The notes below the pieces were generated by a model that was not told where the DNA came from, made no database searches, and worked only from the letters and a program-made list of their open reading frames with translations. A stretch of 64,000 nucleotides of DNA from Acinetobacter cumulans (GTDB lineage: Bacteria > Pseudomonadota > Gammaproteobacteria > Pseudomonadales > Moraxellaceae). The position numbers were made by a program, and so were the translations under genes. The stretch covers positions 1,922,001 through 1,986,000 of the forward strand of contig NZ_CP035934.2 in assembly GCF_003024525.3 (NCBI RefSeq), in the 5' to 3' direction. Below are positions 1 to 8,563 of the stretch, in pieces (position 1 is the first letter of the stretch; every line of letters begins with the position of its first letter).

Positions 1-1050
1 GACCTTATCACCGATGACAGCAGCTTCTGCAAATGTGGCCATGTTATTATGCAAACTGCACGCCAGCTTAATTAGGCCAAGTGCTGCACCTGCACCACTG
101 CCTTCACCCAAACGTAAATTCAGTTTTAATAACGGTTCAGCTTGTAATTCCTCTAATAAACGGCGGTGGCCATATTCGGCAGATTGATGGCCAAATAGCA
201 TCCATTCACGCACTTGTGGATTTAAACGTACTGCAACCAATGCCGAAACTGTACTAATAAAGCCATCAACGACAATAGGCAGACCTAATTGTGCACAACG
301 AATATATGCACCTGTCATCGCAACAATTTCTAAGCCACCCACTGCAGCCAAAGCTTTAAATGCATCCTGTTGTACATATTCTTGATGTAATGCCAAAGCT
401 TGATCGATCACGTGTTTTTTATGCGCCAATTGCTCTGCACGAATTCCTGTGCCTACACCTGTGAGTTTTTCTGCAGATTCATTTAATAAAAAACACGCCA
501 CAGCAGATGCAGAACACGTATTCCCAATACCCATCTCACCCGCGACATAAATAGACGCCTGCGTAGCAAAGGCTTTTTCGGCACTCAGATAGCCCAATTG
601 CATGGCCTGTTCGCACTGCTCTTCTGTCATGGCAGCTTGATGTGCAAAATTTGCCGTGCCTTGCATAATGCAGTGGCGCTCTACTCCTGCATAGTCGTAA
701 GCCTCACCCACAGAACCACAATCAATCACCTGTAAATTGGCATTGTATTCTTTAGCAATCACGCTAATGCAGGCGCCACCAGATGTGAAGTTTTGTAGCA
801 TTTGGCGAGTAACGGCTTGTGGATAGGCTGAAATATTTTCTTCCATCACGCCATGATCACCTGCAAATATACAAATCCATGGTCGTTCTATAGATGGTTG
901 TGCTGTATCTTGAAGCGTTGCCAATAACACTGCCGTGCGTTCTAATTCAGATAAAGAACCTGTAGGTTTGGTTAATTGAAGCTGCCTTGCTTCTGCTTGT
1001 TGTTTTGCATTTTCACTAGGCACTTTACATGCACTTAACCACCAACTCAT
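1..1050 (-). CDS. cobT: Nicotinate-nucleotide--dimethylbenzimidazole phosphoribosyltransferase (partial)
   Basis: Transfers phosphoribose from nicotinate mononucleotide to dimethylbenzimidazole, giving alpha-ribazole phosphate for the lower ligand of cobalamin; cytoplasmic. The reading frame is open from ATG at 1050 to the window edge, 350 codons, so only a few C-terminal residues and the stop are missing (family about 350 residues). Visible motifs are FAGDHGV near residue 72, the glycine-rich GEMGIGNT, and LGEGSGAGAAL near the C-terminus, whose glutamate matches the catalytic base of the family. The ATG overlaps the cobU stop by 4 bp (ATGA), so the two are probably translationally coupled. 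No B12-binding riboswitch box was seen upstream of the operon. Confidence 0.93.
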   Translation of the reverse strand, partial: MSWWLSACKVPSENAKQQAEARQLQLTKPTGSLSELERTAVLLATLQDTAQPSIERPWICIFAGDHGVMEENISAYPQAVTRQMLQNFTSGGACISVIAKEYNANLQVIDCGSVGEAYDYAGVERHCIMQGTANFAHQAAMTEEQCEQAMQLGYLSAEKAFATQASIYVAGEMGIGNTCSASAVACFLLNESAEKLTGVGTGIRAEQLAHKKHVIDQALALHQEYVQQDAFKALAAVGGLEIVAMTGAYIRCAQLGLPIVVDGFISTVSALVAVRLNPQVREWMLFGHQSAEYGHRRLLEELQAEPLLKLNLRLGEGSGAGAALGLIKLACSLHNNMATFAEAAVIGDKV

Positions 1051-1571
1051 TCTTTATCTCCTTTTAAAATCATGGGAAAACCTGCCACACAAAATACAAC
1101 TTTATCTGCAATTTGGCCCAATTGCTGGTGCAAACGCCCTGTTTCATCAACAAACTTACGGCTGATTTGCCCCATCGGCACAACACCAAGTCCGGTTTCA
1201 TTACTCACCAAAATAATGTCCGATTTTAAGGTCGGTAGCACATCTAATAACTTTTGACATTCGACTACTTGGCATTGCGTTTGCTCATCTTGCATGAGCA
1301 AATTACTCATCCATAAAGTCAAACAATCGACCAAAATAACTTGTCCAGCTTGATCTAATGTTTGCAAACAGGCCGCCAACTGCAAAGGCTCTTCAACTAC
1401 CCGCCAAGTTGAAGGTCGCTGTGCTTGATGATGTGCAATACGCTCAGCCATTTCATCATCCCATGCTTGCGCAGTCGCTATATAAGTCACACTTTTATTT
1501 GCTTGCTGTGCAGTACGTTCAGCTAGACGGCTTTTACCCGATCGTGCACCACCCAATATCAATTGAATCAT
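1047..1571 (-). CDS. cobU: Adenosylcobinamide kinase / adenosylcobinamide-phosphate guanylyltransferase
   Basis: Bifunctional salvage enzyme that phosphorylates adenosylcobinamide and then activates it with GTP to GDP-cobinamide, the partner of alpha-ribazole in cobalamin assembly. The product is 174 residues, normal for the family. The P-loop GGARSGKS lies at residues 7-14, followed by TYIATA, the DCLTLW strand and SNETGLGVVP, all typical of CobU. It overlaps the upstream 2H phosphoesterase gene and the downstream cobT by 4 bp each (ATGA), so three genes form one minus-strand operon. With cobT it indicates salvage of cobinamide; no corrin-ring synthesis genes are in the window. Confidence 0.95.
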   Translation of the reverse strand: MIQLILGGARSGKSRLAERTAQQANKSVTYIATAQAWDDEMAERIAHHQAQRPSTWRVVEEPLQLAACLQTLDQAGQVILVDCLTLWMSNLLMQDEQTQCQVVECQKLLDVLPTLKSDIILVSNETGLGVVPMGQISRKFVDETGRLHQQLGQIADKVVFCVAGFPMILKGDKE

Positions 1572-2176
1572 AGAGAACCTAAGTGAAAATAGTGTTGAGC
1601 CATTAACTCAGCTTGTAATTGCTGGGCATGATAGGTACCAAATGTTAAGGCATCCACCTCAAATTCAAAGCTTTGCTTTGGCACTTCTGCTACTCGCGCT
1701 AAAACTTCATTGCTATTTAACTGATGCCCATACAGACCTAAAGTAATATGTGGACAATAATCTAAAGGTGCGATTTCATTAGAGCAGAGATTCAGCGCCT
1801 GCCGGATTTGTGTTAGGACCTGATCTGGATCTTCAATTTCTACAAATAATGCGCTTTCAAAGCTGTTGATATGGCTAGTTTTGAGTCGAAATTTCTGTAA
1901 TTTCAATTGTTGTAATTGGTGCTGATGTTCTTGTAATTGTTGTACGCTAAAATTATCACTCGCACTGTGCTGAGCGTTCCAAAACCCACAAATATATAGC
2001 GTAATATGAAATTGGCGCGTATTGGGTTGTAATAATATATCGGCAAATTGCTGACGTAATTGTGATAAATACGCCAAAAGCGCTGGGGCATGTATTTCAA
2101 GATACCATAATGAAAACTCTGTGCGCCCTAAATGCCATTCAGGATAATCTTGTTGTAGCGTCGCAATGACAGGCAT
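1568..2176 (-). CDS. 2H phosphoesterase / RNA 2',3'-cyclic phosphodiesterase-like protein
   Basis: Carries the two HxTx motifs of the 2H (LigT/ThpR-like) phosphoesterase superfamily. Counted from the upstream TTG at 2200 they are HITLY (H65, T67) and HITLG (H151, T153). Family members hydrolyse 2',3'-cyclic phosphodiesters of RNA ends or small nucleotides; the substrate here is unknown. The frame is open to TTG at 2200, but ATG at 2176 is the first ATG; neither has a clear ribosome-binding site, so the start is uncertain. The stop overlaps the cobU start by 4 bp. Coupling to cobalamin salvage is unexpected. It could be a passenger, or could act on a phosphodiester intermediate of nucleotide-loop assembly; that second idea is inference only. 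Confidence 0.75.
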   Translation of the reverse strand: MPVIATLQQDYPEWHLGRTEFSLWYLEIHAPALLAYLSQLRQQFADILLQPNTRQFHITLYICGFWNAQHSASDNFSVQQLQEHQHQLQQLKLQKFRLKTSHINSFESALFVEIEDPDQVLTQIRQALNLCSNEIAPLDYCPHITLGLYGHQLNSNEVLARVAEVPKQSFEFEVDALTFGTYHAQQLQAELMAQHYFHLGSL

Positions 2177-2234
2177 ATTCGGCTGGAGAAACACAGACAA
2201 TTCACAATAAAAATTGGTGACTTACTTTAACCAT

Positions 2235-2261
2235 GTTTAGGCATGAAAACCATGCTTAAAC
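2235..2261. repeat. Imperfect inverted repeat upstream of the cob operon
   Basis: Arms GTTTAGGCATG and CATGCTTAAAC pair at 10 of 11 positions around a 5-nt loop. No T-run follows on either strand, so it is not a standard terminator. It lies between the end of mtlD and the start of the 2H phosphoesterase gene and may be an operator or leader hairpin. Confidence 0.4.
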
Positions 2262-2280
2262 ACACTCAATTGGATTAGCA

Positions 2281-2302
2281 ATATTCATCTTAAGCTGAAT
2301 AT
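2281..2302. repeat. Short inverted repeat upstream of the cob operon
   Basis: ATATTCA and TGAATAT form a perfect 7-bp inverted repeat around 8 nt. It sits beside the 2235-2261 hairpin in the mtlD-cob gap. Function unknown; a regulator site or leader structure is possible. Confidence 0.35.
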
Positions 2303-2383
2303 TTCTCAGCTCACACTCAATCGTTCATAAATCGTCTGCATTTTTACTCTATTTGCCTAAAGCCGTAAATTTAGATGATCAAT

Positions 2384-4471
2384 CTAAAAATCATGTTGCG
2401 CTAATTGGTTCTGTAAAACGCTATCAATCGCATGAAAGCTTTGCTGTACCAGCTTTGGATCTGCCTCGATCAAAGCAAACTGCTTTTGTAAAAATAGCCG
2501 CACATCTTCTTGGGAATATTGCAGTTGTTGTACGGCATACATCGCACCCAATACAACACCTTGTTCTAAAGCACTTGTGGGCAAACCATACTCAAGATTC
2601 GTTTGCAATGAACCGAGTACACGCTCTTGCGCACTGAGCTTACGTAAAGGATCTCGTGCCACACGCGCACATGGGTCTTTAAATGCATTTTGGCAAGACC
2701 TTAAAAATGCCTGAGCCAGTTCTGCTAAATCATGATGATAATTTGGCATACTGCTATTTAGACCCGCTGTCACTTCTTTAAGCAGTGACTGGCAAAACAA
2801 ACTGACTCGCTCATCTGCCATCGCAAGTCCAATGGTTTCATAGCCCAATACACTGCCATACCATGCAGTCATCGCATGCACACCATTCCATAAACGATTT
2901 TTAATGCGCTGAATGTCTTGTATGTCGTCCACTAAAATCATTTGACGCATTTTACGTAGCAAAGGACTGTTATTTTCGACATATAAAGGCATATTGAGTT
3001 CTGCATGAAATAGAATCAAATCCATATTTTGCAATGCATGGCTGGGTTGTAAATTACGGCGTAAGTGATCTATATAAGTCGTCGCTTGCTGTTCTTGCTC
3101 GAGCGTTAATTGCGTCGCATCATCCCAATGCTGTTGTGCGTCGTCCTCAGCGTCCACTTGCTGTTGCTGAAAAATGCCATGTTTAATTTTAAGCTGGCGA
3201 TATAGGTTTTGATCACTTAGCTTAGACACCATACGATTCACCACCGTATCGCAGAAATAATGCTGGCACATAATCTTATTTGCAATCTCTGCATCGGTAA
3301 TGTCTAGCAACGCCCGATGAACCAGTTGCATGAACAGCGCTTTCGCACCAATTTTATTTAAAATAATTAAAAACGTCAGCGGAAGCTCTTGTTGTTCAAA
3401 TGCAACATGACGCGCCATAAGCCCCTGTGCAATGGTTTTGGCTTCTTGAGCTAAGGCAGATTCAGGCAAACATACTGCCACCATAGTCGATTCCGTATAC
3501 ATCTCTTGCATCTGCTCAAGATTGCCAGCATCAATCACTTGTATATTATCAATTCGCTCATCATAAGACATTTCACCATAACGAATACTATATGCACCAA
3601 AGGCATTTACCGCAGATTGATACAGTGGATTACGTGTGGTCGCATAAATACGCTTTGGCCGCGTATAGCCATCCCAATGTGAAAAAACTTGCGCAAGATA
3701 GCCCCCACCAATCGCCCCAAATCCATGGATGCCTACGCTTAATAAATTAATGGTTTGCGGGAAAGCCGTTTGTAATTCTGGCATCAACAAATGATCGACA
3801 TATTGGTCTAAATCATCAAAAAACGCATACATATCATCATAATAAAAATCTGCATTACGCATCATTTCAGCATTCGGTGTCTTAATGTCTTTTAATAAGA
3901 TGGTAATGCCGTTTGCATGACGCGCTGAACGAATACCATTGGCAGAGTCTTCAAACATTAGACTTGCATTTGCTTCGACATTTAACTGCTCAGCCGCCTT
4001 CAAAAATATTTCTGGATGTGGCTTACCTTGCTGTACTTCATCTCCACAAACCAACACATCAAAAAATTTATATACGCCTGCATTAATCAAATATTCTTCT
4101 GCAATTGCACGGCGACTAGATGTGGCTACCGCCATACGTAGGCCAGATTTACGTAAGCGTTCTAAAACTTGAACCAACCCTAATTTAATGGGTACACCGT
4201 TCGTACGAACATACTCCAATTCCAATTGATCAGCTCTTTGACGAATGTCTGCATAAGGAATTGATTCCCCATATTCTTGATGAGCCAATTCTTCTGCACT
4301 TTTGGCACTCAGCCCTAAACAAGCCATTAAATAAGCATCTGAAAATGCCTCGCCATGCAGTTCTTGAGATGCCTGTTTCAATGTTTGAAACCGAAGCCGC
4401 TCAGTATCAAACATTGTTCCATCCATATCAAAAATGGCAGCAAAAATATTTTTTCCATGAAATTTAAACAT
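2384..4471 (-). CDS. mtlD: Bifunctional mannitol-1-phosphate dehydrogenase/phosphatase
   Basis: Reduces fructose-6-phosphate to mannitol-1-phosphate and removes the phosphate, making mannitol in one polypeptide; in Acinetobacter this supplies a compatible solute under salt stress. Residues 1-225 form a HAD phosphatase: motif I DMDGT (D15, D17), motif II TSS (117-119), motif III K150-P, motif IV FEDS (173-176). From residue 245 a dehydrogenase begins with the nucleotide-binding loop GIHGFGAIGGG, and the rest matches long-chain mannitol dehydrogenases. At 695 residues it is far longer than single-domain MtlD proteins. ATG at 4471 follows AGGGGA at good spacing. It is monocistronic in appearance, with 472 bp upstream. 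No PTS gene is near, which fits synthesis rather than catabolism. Confidence 0.92.
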   Translation of the reverse strand: MFKFHGKNIFAAIFDMDGTMFDTERLRFQTLKQASQELHGEAFSDAYLMACLGLSAKSAEELAHQEYGESIPYADIRQRADQLELEYVRTNGVPIKLGLVQVLERLRKSGLRMAVATSSRRAIAEEYLINAGVYKFFDVLVCGDEVQQGKPHPEIFLKAAEQLNVEANASLMFEDSANGIRSARHANGITILLKDIKTPNAEMMRNADFYYDDMYAFFDDLDQYVDHLLMPELQTAFPQTINLLSVGIHGFGAIGGGYLAQVFSHWDGYTRPKRIYATTRNPLYQSAVNAFGAYSIRYGEMSYDERIDNIQVIDAGNLEQMQEMYTESTMVAVCLPESALAQEAKTIAQGLMARHVAFEQQELPLTFLIILNKIGAKALFMQLVHRALLDITDAEIANKIMCQHYFCDTVVNRMVSKLSDQNLYRQLKIKHGIFQQQQVDAEDDAQQHWDDATQLTLEQEQQATTYIDHLRRNLQPSHALQNMDLILFHAELNMPLYVENNSPLLRKMRQMILVDDIQDIQRIKNRLWNGVHAMTAWYGSVLGYETIGLAMADERVSLFCQSLLKEVTAGLNSSMPNYHHDLAELAQAFLRSCQNAFKDPCARVARDPLRKLSAQERVLGSLQTNLEYGLPTSALEQGVVLGAMYAVQQLQYSQEDVRLFLQKQFALIEADPKLVQQSFHAIDSVLQNQLAQHDF

Positions 4472-4943
4472 TTATTCCCCTAATTTATAAATTAATGCAC
4501 CTACCTATGCTAGCTGAGCTCGCACCAAGAAAGGCTAAAATATAAATATGGAAACAAATTTGATTATTTTTTGATCCAAAATATTTAAAGCTTACTATTT
4601 TTTGTTGTTTTTTCTTTAGCGCTCTAATGTGCTTATGTAATCTCAACAAGCGATAAATGGAGAATAAGCACAAAATAACATCGGAGCCGTACAGTCAAAA
4701 TAATTCTATCTTCTACAGTTTTTCCAGCTTAAGCACATAAAAAGAGATCAATATTCAGCAGTATAAATAACGAATCAACGCGAAAAAAATAGGCTAAAAC
4801 AAATCTTCACTTAACATGAATCAGCCAATCAGACAAATCTCAATAGCTTGCTACTTGATCGTGATTGGCTTAAAACATAAATATTGATGTAACTATGCAG
4901 ACTTAAGTTCCAGCATAAAAATTGATAAATTTAACTAGTCAAT
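4472..4943. other. Intergenic region upstream of mtlD, with a distal inverted repeat
   Basis: 472 bp of AT-rich DNA between mtlD and actD. It presumably carries the mtlD promoter, but I could not assign -35/-10 boxes with confidence. A perfect 9-bp inverted repeat, AGCCAATCA (4823-4831) and TGATTGGCT (4862-4870), flanks 30 nt and lies just past the actD stop, so it may help end the siderophore transcript. A 62-codon frame on the minus strand here has no ribosome-binding site or family resemblance and was not called. Confidence 0.5.
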
Positions 4944-6230
4944 TTAACGGGCCAATTCAGCTGTTTTTTCGGGGCTGATTTGCTTGAATGCAAAAAACAC
5001 CATGAGTGCAAACATCGTGAGCATTAAAAAATAATACGGATAAGACGTATGCCATTGGTATAAGCCAGTGCTTAGAATTGGCCCGATTACAAAACTTAAA
5101 GCTTGTGTAGCCGTACACCAACTAGCCACTTTAGCCTGCTGATGTTTAGGTGCAGTTTGCGCAGCACCTGTAGTAAAAGCAGGGATTAAACACGCTACCG
5201 ACACACCATAAAGCACATAGGCCAGTTGGAATACTCTCAAATGTTCTGTGCTGACAGATATCCAAAGTGCGATACTCATTGCAACCAAGCCCACCCAAAG
5301 TAAGGTATATACAGACCATTTGAGCTTTTTAGAAATCAGCACTTGCATCACCACCAGCGAAATTCCCACCAGTAACGAGCATTGAGAAAAATATGTCGCA
5401 CCTTGTAAAACACTGGTTTTAAAGTGGTCTTGAATATAAAAGCCAGCGGTTAAATTAACCGTAACGATAGCCAAGTACAAACTAAACCCGAGTACCAGCC
5501 ATGCCATTGAGCGCTTTAAACTAAAGTTTTTCCCCTCTGTCAGTACTTCATCTGAATCTAAACTCTTGCTCTGTTGAGCCAAAGTACTTGTAGATTCAAG
5601 GCTGATTGAGTTTTCTGAACTGGCATCCTTTGGCTTTTGCTGGTCAAATAACACAACAATCACCACACTAATAATGCTCAAAATCGCAATAGCAGCCCAA
5701 AGTGGTGTCATCATGCCCCATGCCAACAGTAATGTGGTCAAAAATGGCCCAAATACCACACCTACGCTATTGAGCGCACCAAATTTTGACATAGTTTTTG
5801 AGCGTAGCTGTTCTTCTTCATAACTGGTCATAACATGGGTTTGTAGCGCAATTTGTGGCATTGCCATAAATACCCCTGTACTGGCGCGCGCCAACATGAG
5901 TAAGGTAAATAGCAACATTACGGATATTTGCGCCGTAAGCCCATACATGAGCACACCACTAAACAGTCCCCACGTGACTGCCATGCCAATAAAACCAATG
6001 CTCAGCAATTGATAAATTGAAAACTTTGTTTGATTTTTACTGATATAAATTGCAGCACACGCCATGAGGAGCGCACCTATAGACACCATGGCACCCGCTT
6101 GAAGCTCCGACAGCTGTAACTTACGAACCAGTGGTGCAAGTAAGGGTAAAATCATGGAAAAACTTGCGCCATTGGCAAGGCTTGCGGCAATAAAAATCTT
6201 ATTATTTTGCTTCATTGTTTTATAACTCAT
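4944..6230 (-). CDS. actD: MFS transporter, probable acinetoferrin exporter ActD
   Basis: Inner-membrane major facilitator protein with about 12 hydrophobic helices and a polar central loop near residues 190-225, placed last in the siderophore operon. In the published A. haemolyticus operon actD occupies this position, and mutant data there pointed to siderophore export; the assignment here rests on gene order and fold. The frame opens at TTG 6254, inside a hairpin. ATG at 6230 or 6215 (MKQNNKIF) is a more credible start, though neither has a strong ribosome-binding site. It is separated from actA by 86 bp containing a terminator-like hairpin, so its expression may be lower than that of the upstream genes. 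Confidence 0.8.
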   Translation of the reverse strand: MSYKTMKQNNKIFIAASLANGASFSMILPLLAPLVRKLQLSELQAGAMVSIGALLMACAAIYISKNQTKFSIYQLLSIGFIGMAVTWGLFSGVLMYGLTAQISVMLLFTLLMLARASTGVFMAMPQIALQTHVMTSYEEEQLRSKTMSKFGALNSVGVVFGPFLTTLLLAWGMMTPLWAAIAILSIISVVIVVLFDQQKPKDASSENSISLESTSTLAQQSKSLDSDEVLTEGKNFSLKRSMAWLVLGFSLYLAIVTVNLTAGFYIQDHFKTSVLQGATYFSQCSLLVGISLVVMQVLISKKLKWSVYTLLWVGLVAMSIALWISVSTEHLRVFQLAYVLYGVSVACLIPAFTTGAAQTAPKHQQAKVASWCTATQALSFVIGPILSTGLYQWHTSYPYYFLMLTMFALMVFFAFKQISPEKTAELAR

Positions 6231-6252
6231 ACGGCTGACATGTTTATAAAGC

Positions 6253-6279
6253 AAAAAAGGCAGCTTGCGCTACCTTTTT
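6253..6279 (-). terminator. Terminator-like hairpin between actA and actD
   Basis: In the transcribed direction AAAAAGGTAGC and GCTGCCTTTTTT pair around a GCAA tetraloop, ending in six T residues. It lies downstream of actA (stop at 6317) and immediately upstream of the actD starts, so it could act as an intraoperonic attenuator rather than a full stop. Confidence 0.65.
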
Positions 6280-6316
6280 ACGATGCACTGCATAAAGCGG
6301 AAAGATTGTGTGAGTT

Positions 6317-8563
6317 TTAATATTTCAAACTATAACTCAAACCATAGGTTCGCCCTTGTGCAGGCAAGCTCGAAATTGGGCCATATACCGTAGATACAGA
6401 CTGACTATATACAGATTTATAGTCATTGTTCCATACGTTATATACACCTAAGCCTAAGTTACCTGGCCCAGCTTTGGTATTAAAAATCACATCCATCGTG
6501 CTAAAACCTTTAATTTCTGCTGGTGCACGTGAACCATATTTTTCAGCATCTTTTTTCGCTTTATCTGTACCCCCTACTGCAAGTGCTTGCACACGTAAGC
6601 TCATGTCATGATCAAATTGCCATTCAGAAAAAACTGTCCCTTTTAAAGGAGCTACACGGATAGCGTCCAGCTCTTGCCAAGCACCTGTGGTATTTTTAAA
6701 CTGGCCACGTGTATAAGCCAGAGTTCCCCCTACTGTCCAATCAGGCTGTAACTGATAACTCATATTGCCTTCTAGGCCATAAACGCGCTCATCCGTATCA
6801 ACGACATCAATGGTAAAATTTGGCTGTCCAAATTTAATCGATTTATTAGAGTCATTATAAAAAGCCGACAGCCCTGCATTTAGCCCTGTTGCAGACTGTT
6901 TACGCCATCCCACTTCATAACTATTGACTTTAATTGGCTGAATACTTTTGTTGCTTACCTCAAAACCAGCAGGCACATCACGGAGCATACGCTGTACATC
7001 GGGTAAATTAGCCCCTTGTGAAAAATTAGCAAACAGCTGTTGCTCGTCTGTTAAATGATAGACCGCACCCAAATTAAATAAGGTTGCATCGTGGTCAATT
7101 TTACCGCCATTGAGGGTTTTGGCCTGATAGCCTGGCACATCATTGGCGACCACTTGTTCAGAATACGGCGTAGAAGCTGCAACTTTACTTTCTACATATT
7201 CTTGACGCACGCCTGCTTGCACACCAATTCGGTCTGTTACATCCATTTGAGCTTGTACGAAAGCACCAATTTTACTGGTTTCAACATCTGGCCCAAAACC
7301 ATATTTGCCCTGTGCTTTAAAGTTTAGGCCATTACTTTGCATAAAGGTATTGAGGTCATAACGGCGGAAGGTTGCACTGTCTTTTTCATTTTCATAGTCC
7401 ACACCATAAGTAAGGCCTAATGTTTTATTTGCGACATCAAAGTCTTTTTGTAAGGCAACACGTGCCCCCAATACCTCCATTTCACTTTCCGACTGACTCA
7501 CCAAAAAGGTTTTGAGTGAAGGATGATCAAAACCATTTACAGACGGATAAAAGCGTGCAACTTCATTGCGGTAATATGCTTCTACATTCAGATGGTGGCC
7601 CAAAAAGTCTTGATTTTCGTATTGCGTATTAAAGCCATAACGCTCTGTTAGAGGTTGTTCATCCAACTGTAAGCCTTTAACAGCATGCAAGGAAGGTGTT
7701 TGCCCTTGTAATAAAACGGCTAAATTTGACCCATAATCTGGCCCATATTCACTGTCTTGTTCATCATGAAAATAATTTGCACCAAAACTTAAATTTTGCC
7801 CATCAGCAATTTTCCAAGACACGCGACCATTTAAATCTAGCGTATCTGTGTCTTGGCGATCGGTCTGTGCAACTTCAGGGCCAATTCGCTTACCATGACT
7901 GTCTTGAAATTCACCACGCTTGGCATAGCTTGCACCTAAAGTCCCTTTCACATCGCCCTGATTAAAATTCATCACTTGTGAAACTTCATAAGCCATGGCA
8001 TCAGATTTAATATTATTGCCTGAAGTCACACCTAATTTGGTTTCAAAACTTAAGGGTTCATCACCACCACGGCGCGTAATAATATTAATAATACCGCCAG
8101 TTGCGCCTGAACCATAAATACTGCTGGCTCCTGAAACCACTTCAATACGCTCAATCATGGCAGGGCTAATGCTGTTTAACTGACGTGATAAATCTCGATA
8201 ACCCGTTTGTGGTACGCCATCAATCATATATTGCACGACACGGCCACGCATGGTCATGCCATAGTTAGATGTTGTACCTGAACCTGCTGTTAAAGATGGA
8301 ATTAATACGCCCAAGATGTCTGAGGTGCTTTTACCCGCATTCGATTGTTTTTCAATTTCTTGACGTGGAATGCTATAAACCGTTCCTGCAATATCAGCAA
8401 TATTTTTGGCTGAACGTGTTGCAGTTACCACGATGGTTTCCATTTTAGTGGTTGAGGGCTCAGTTGTGGTATTTTCCGTACTGTTGATGTCGGCAGCATA
8501 TAGCTGTGTACATACAGCAAGACTCAAGCAGGTCAATTGCATTGGAACAAAAAAGCGTTTCAT
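6317..8563 (-). CDS. actA: TonB-dependent outer-membrane receptor, probable ferric-acinetoferrin receptor ActA
   Basis: 748-residue receptor that would bind the ferric siderophore at the cell surface and import it using TonB energy. It has a signal peptide ending about LYAA-D at residue 24, a TonB-box-like METIVVTATR at 41-50, a plug domain (about 60-180) with YMIDGVPQ and GSGATGGIINIITRRGG, and a long beta-barrel ending in aromatic YSLKY, the usual outer-membrane signature. The ATG overlaps the actC stop by 4 bp (ATGA). The gene order acb-actB-actC-actA matches the acinetoferrin operon. Iron control comes from the Fur box upstream of acbA. Ligand identity is inferred from context. Confidence 0.88.
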   Translation of the reverse strand: MKRFFVPMQLTCLSLAVCTQLYAADINSTENTTTEPSTTKMETIVVTATRSAKNIADIAGTVYSIPRQEIEKQSNAGKSTSDILGVLIPSLTAGSGTTSNYGMTMRGRVVQYMIDGVPQTGYRDLSRQLNSISPAMIERIEVVSGASSIYGSGATGGIINIITRRGGDEPLSFETKLGVTSGNNIKSDAMAYEVSQVMNFNQGDVKGTLGASYAKRGEFQDSHGKRIGPEVAQTDRQDTDTLDLNGRVSWKIADGQNLSFGANYFHDEQDSEYGPDYGSNLAVLLQGQTPSLHAVKGLQLDEQPLTERYGFNTQYENQDFLGHHLNVEAYYRNEVARFYPSVNGFDHPSLKTFLVSQSESEMEVLGARVALQKDFDVANKTLGLTYGVDYENEKDSATFRRYDLNTFMQSNGLNFKAQGKYGFGPDVETSKIGAFVQAQMDVTDRIGVQAGVRQEYVESKVAASTPYSEQVVANDVPGYQAKTLNGGKIDHDATLFNLGAVYHLTDEQQLFANFSQGANLPDVQRMLRDVPAGFEVSNKSIQPIKVNSYEVGWRKQSATGLNAGLSAFYNDSNKSIKFGQPNFTIDVVDTDERVYGLEGNMSYQLQPDWTVGGTLAYTRGQFKNTTGAWQELDAIRVAPLKGTVFSEWQFDHDMSLRVQALAVGGTDKAKKDAEKYGSRAPAEIKGFSTMDVIFNTKAGPGNLGLGVYNVWNNDYKSVYSQSVSTVYGPISSLPAQGRTYGLSYSLKY

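Noticed and set aside
2201..2383. Cobalamin riboswitch upstream of the cob operon
   Set aside because: Expected because of cobU/cobT, but no B12-box-like core is visible and the gap is shorter than a typical aptamer.
4485..4673. 62-codon minus-strand frame upstream of mtlD
   Set aside because: No ribosome-binding site, low-complexity composition and it overlaps the presumed mtlD promoter.
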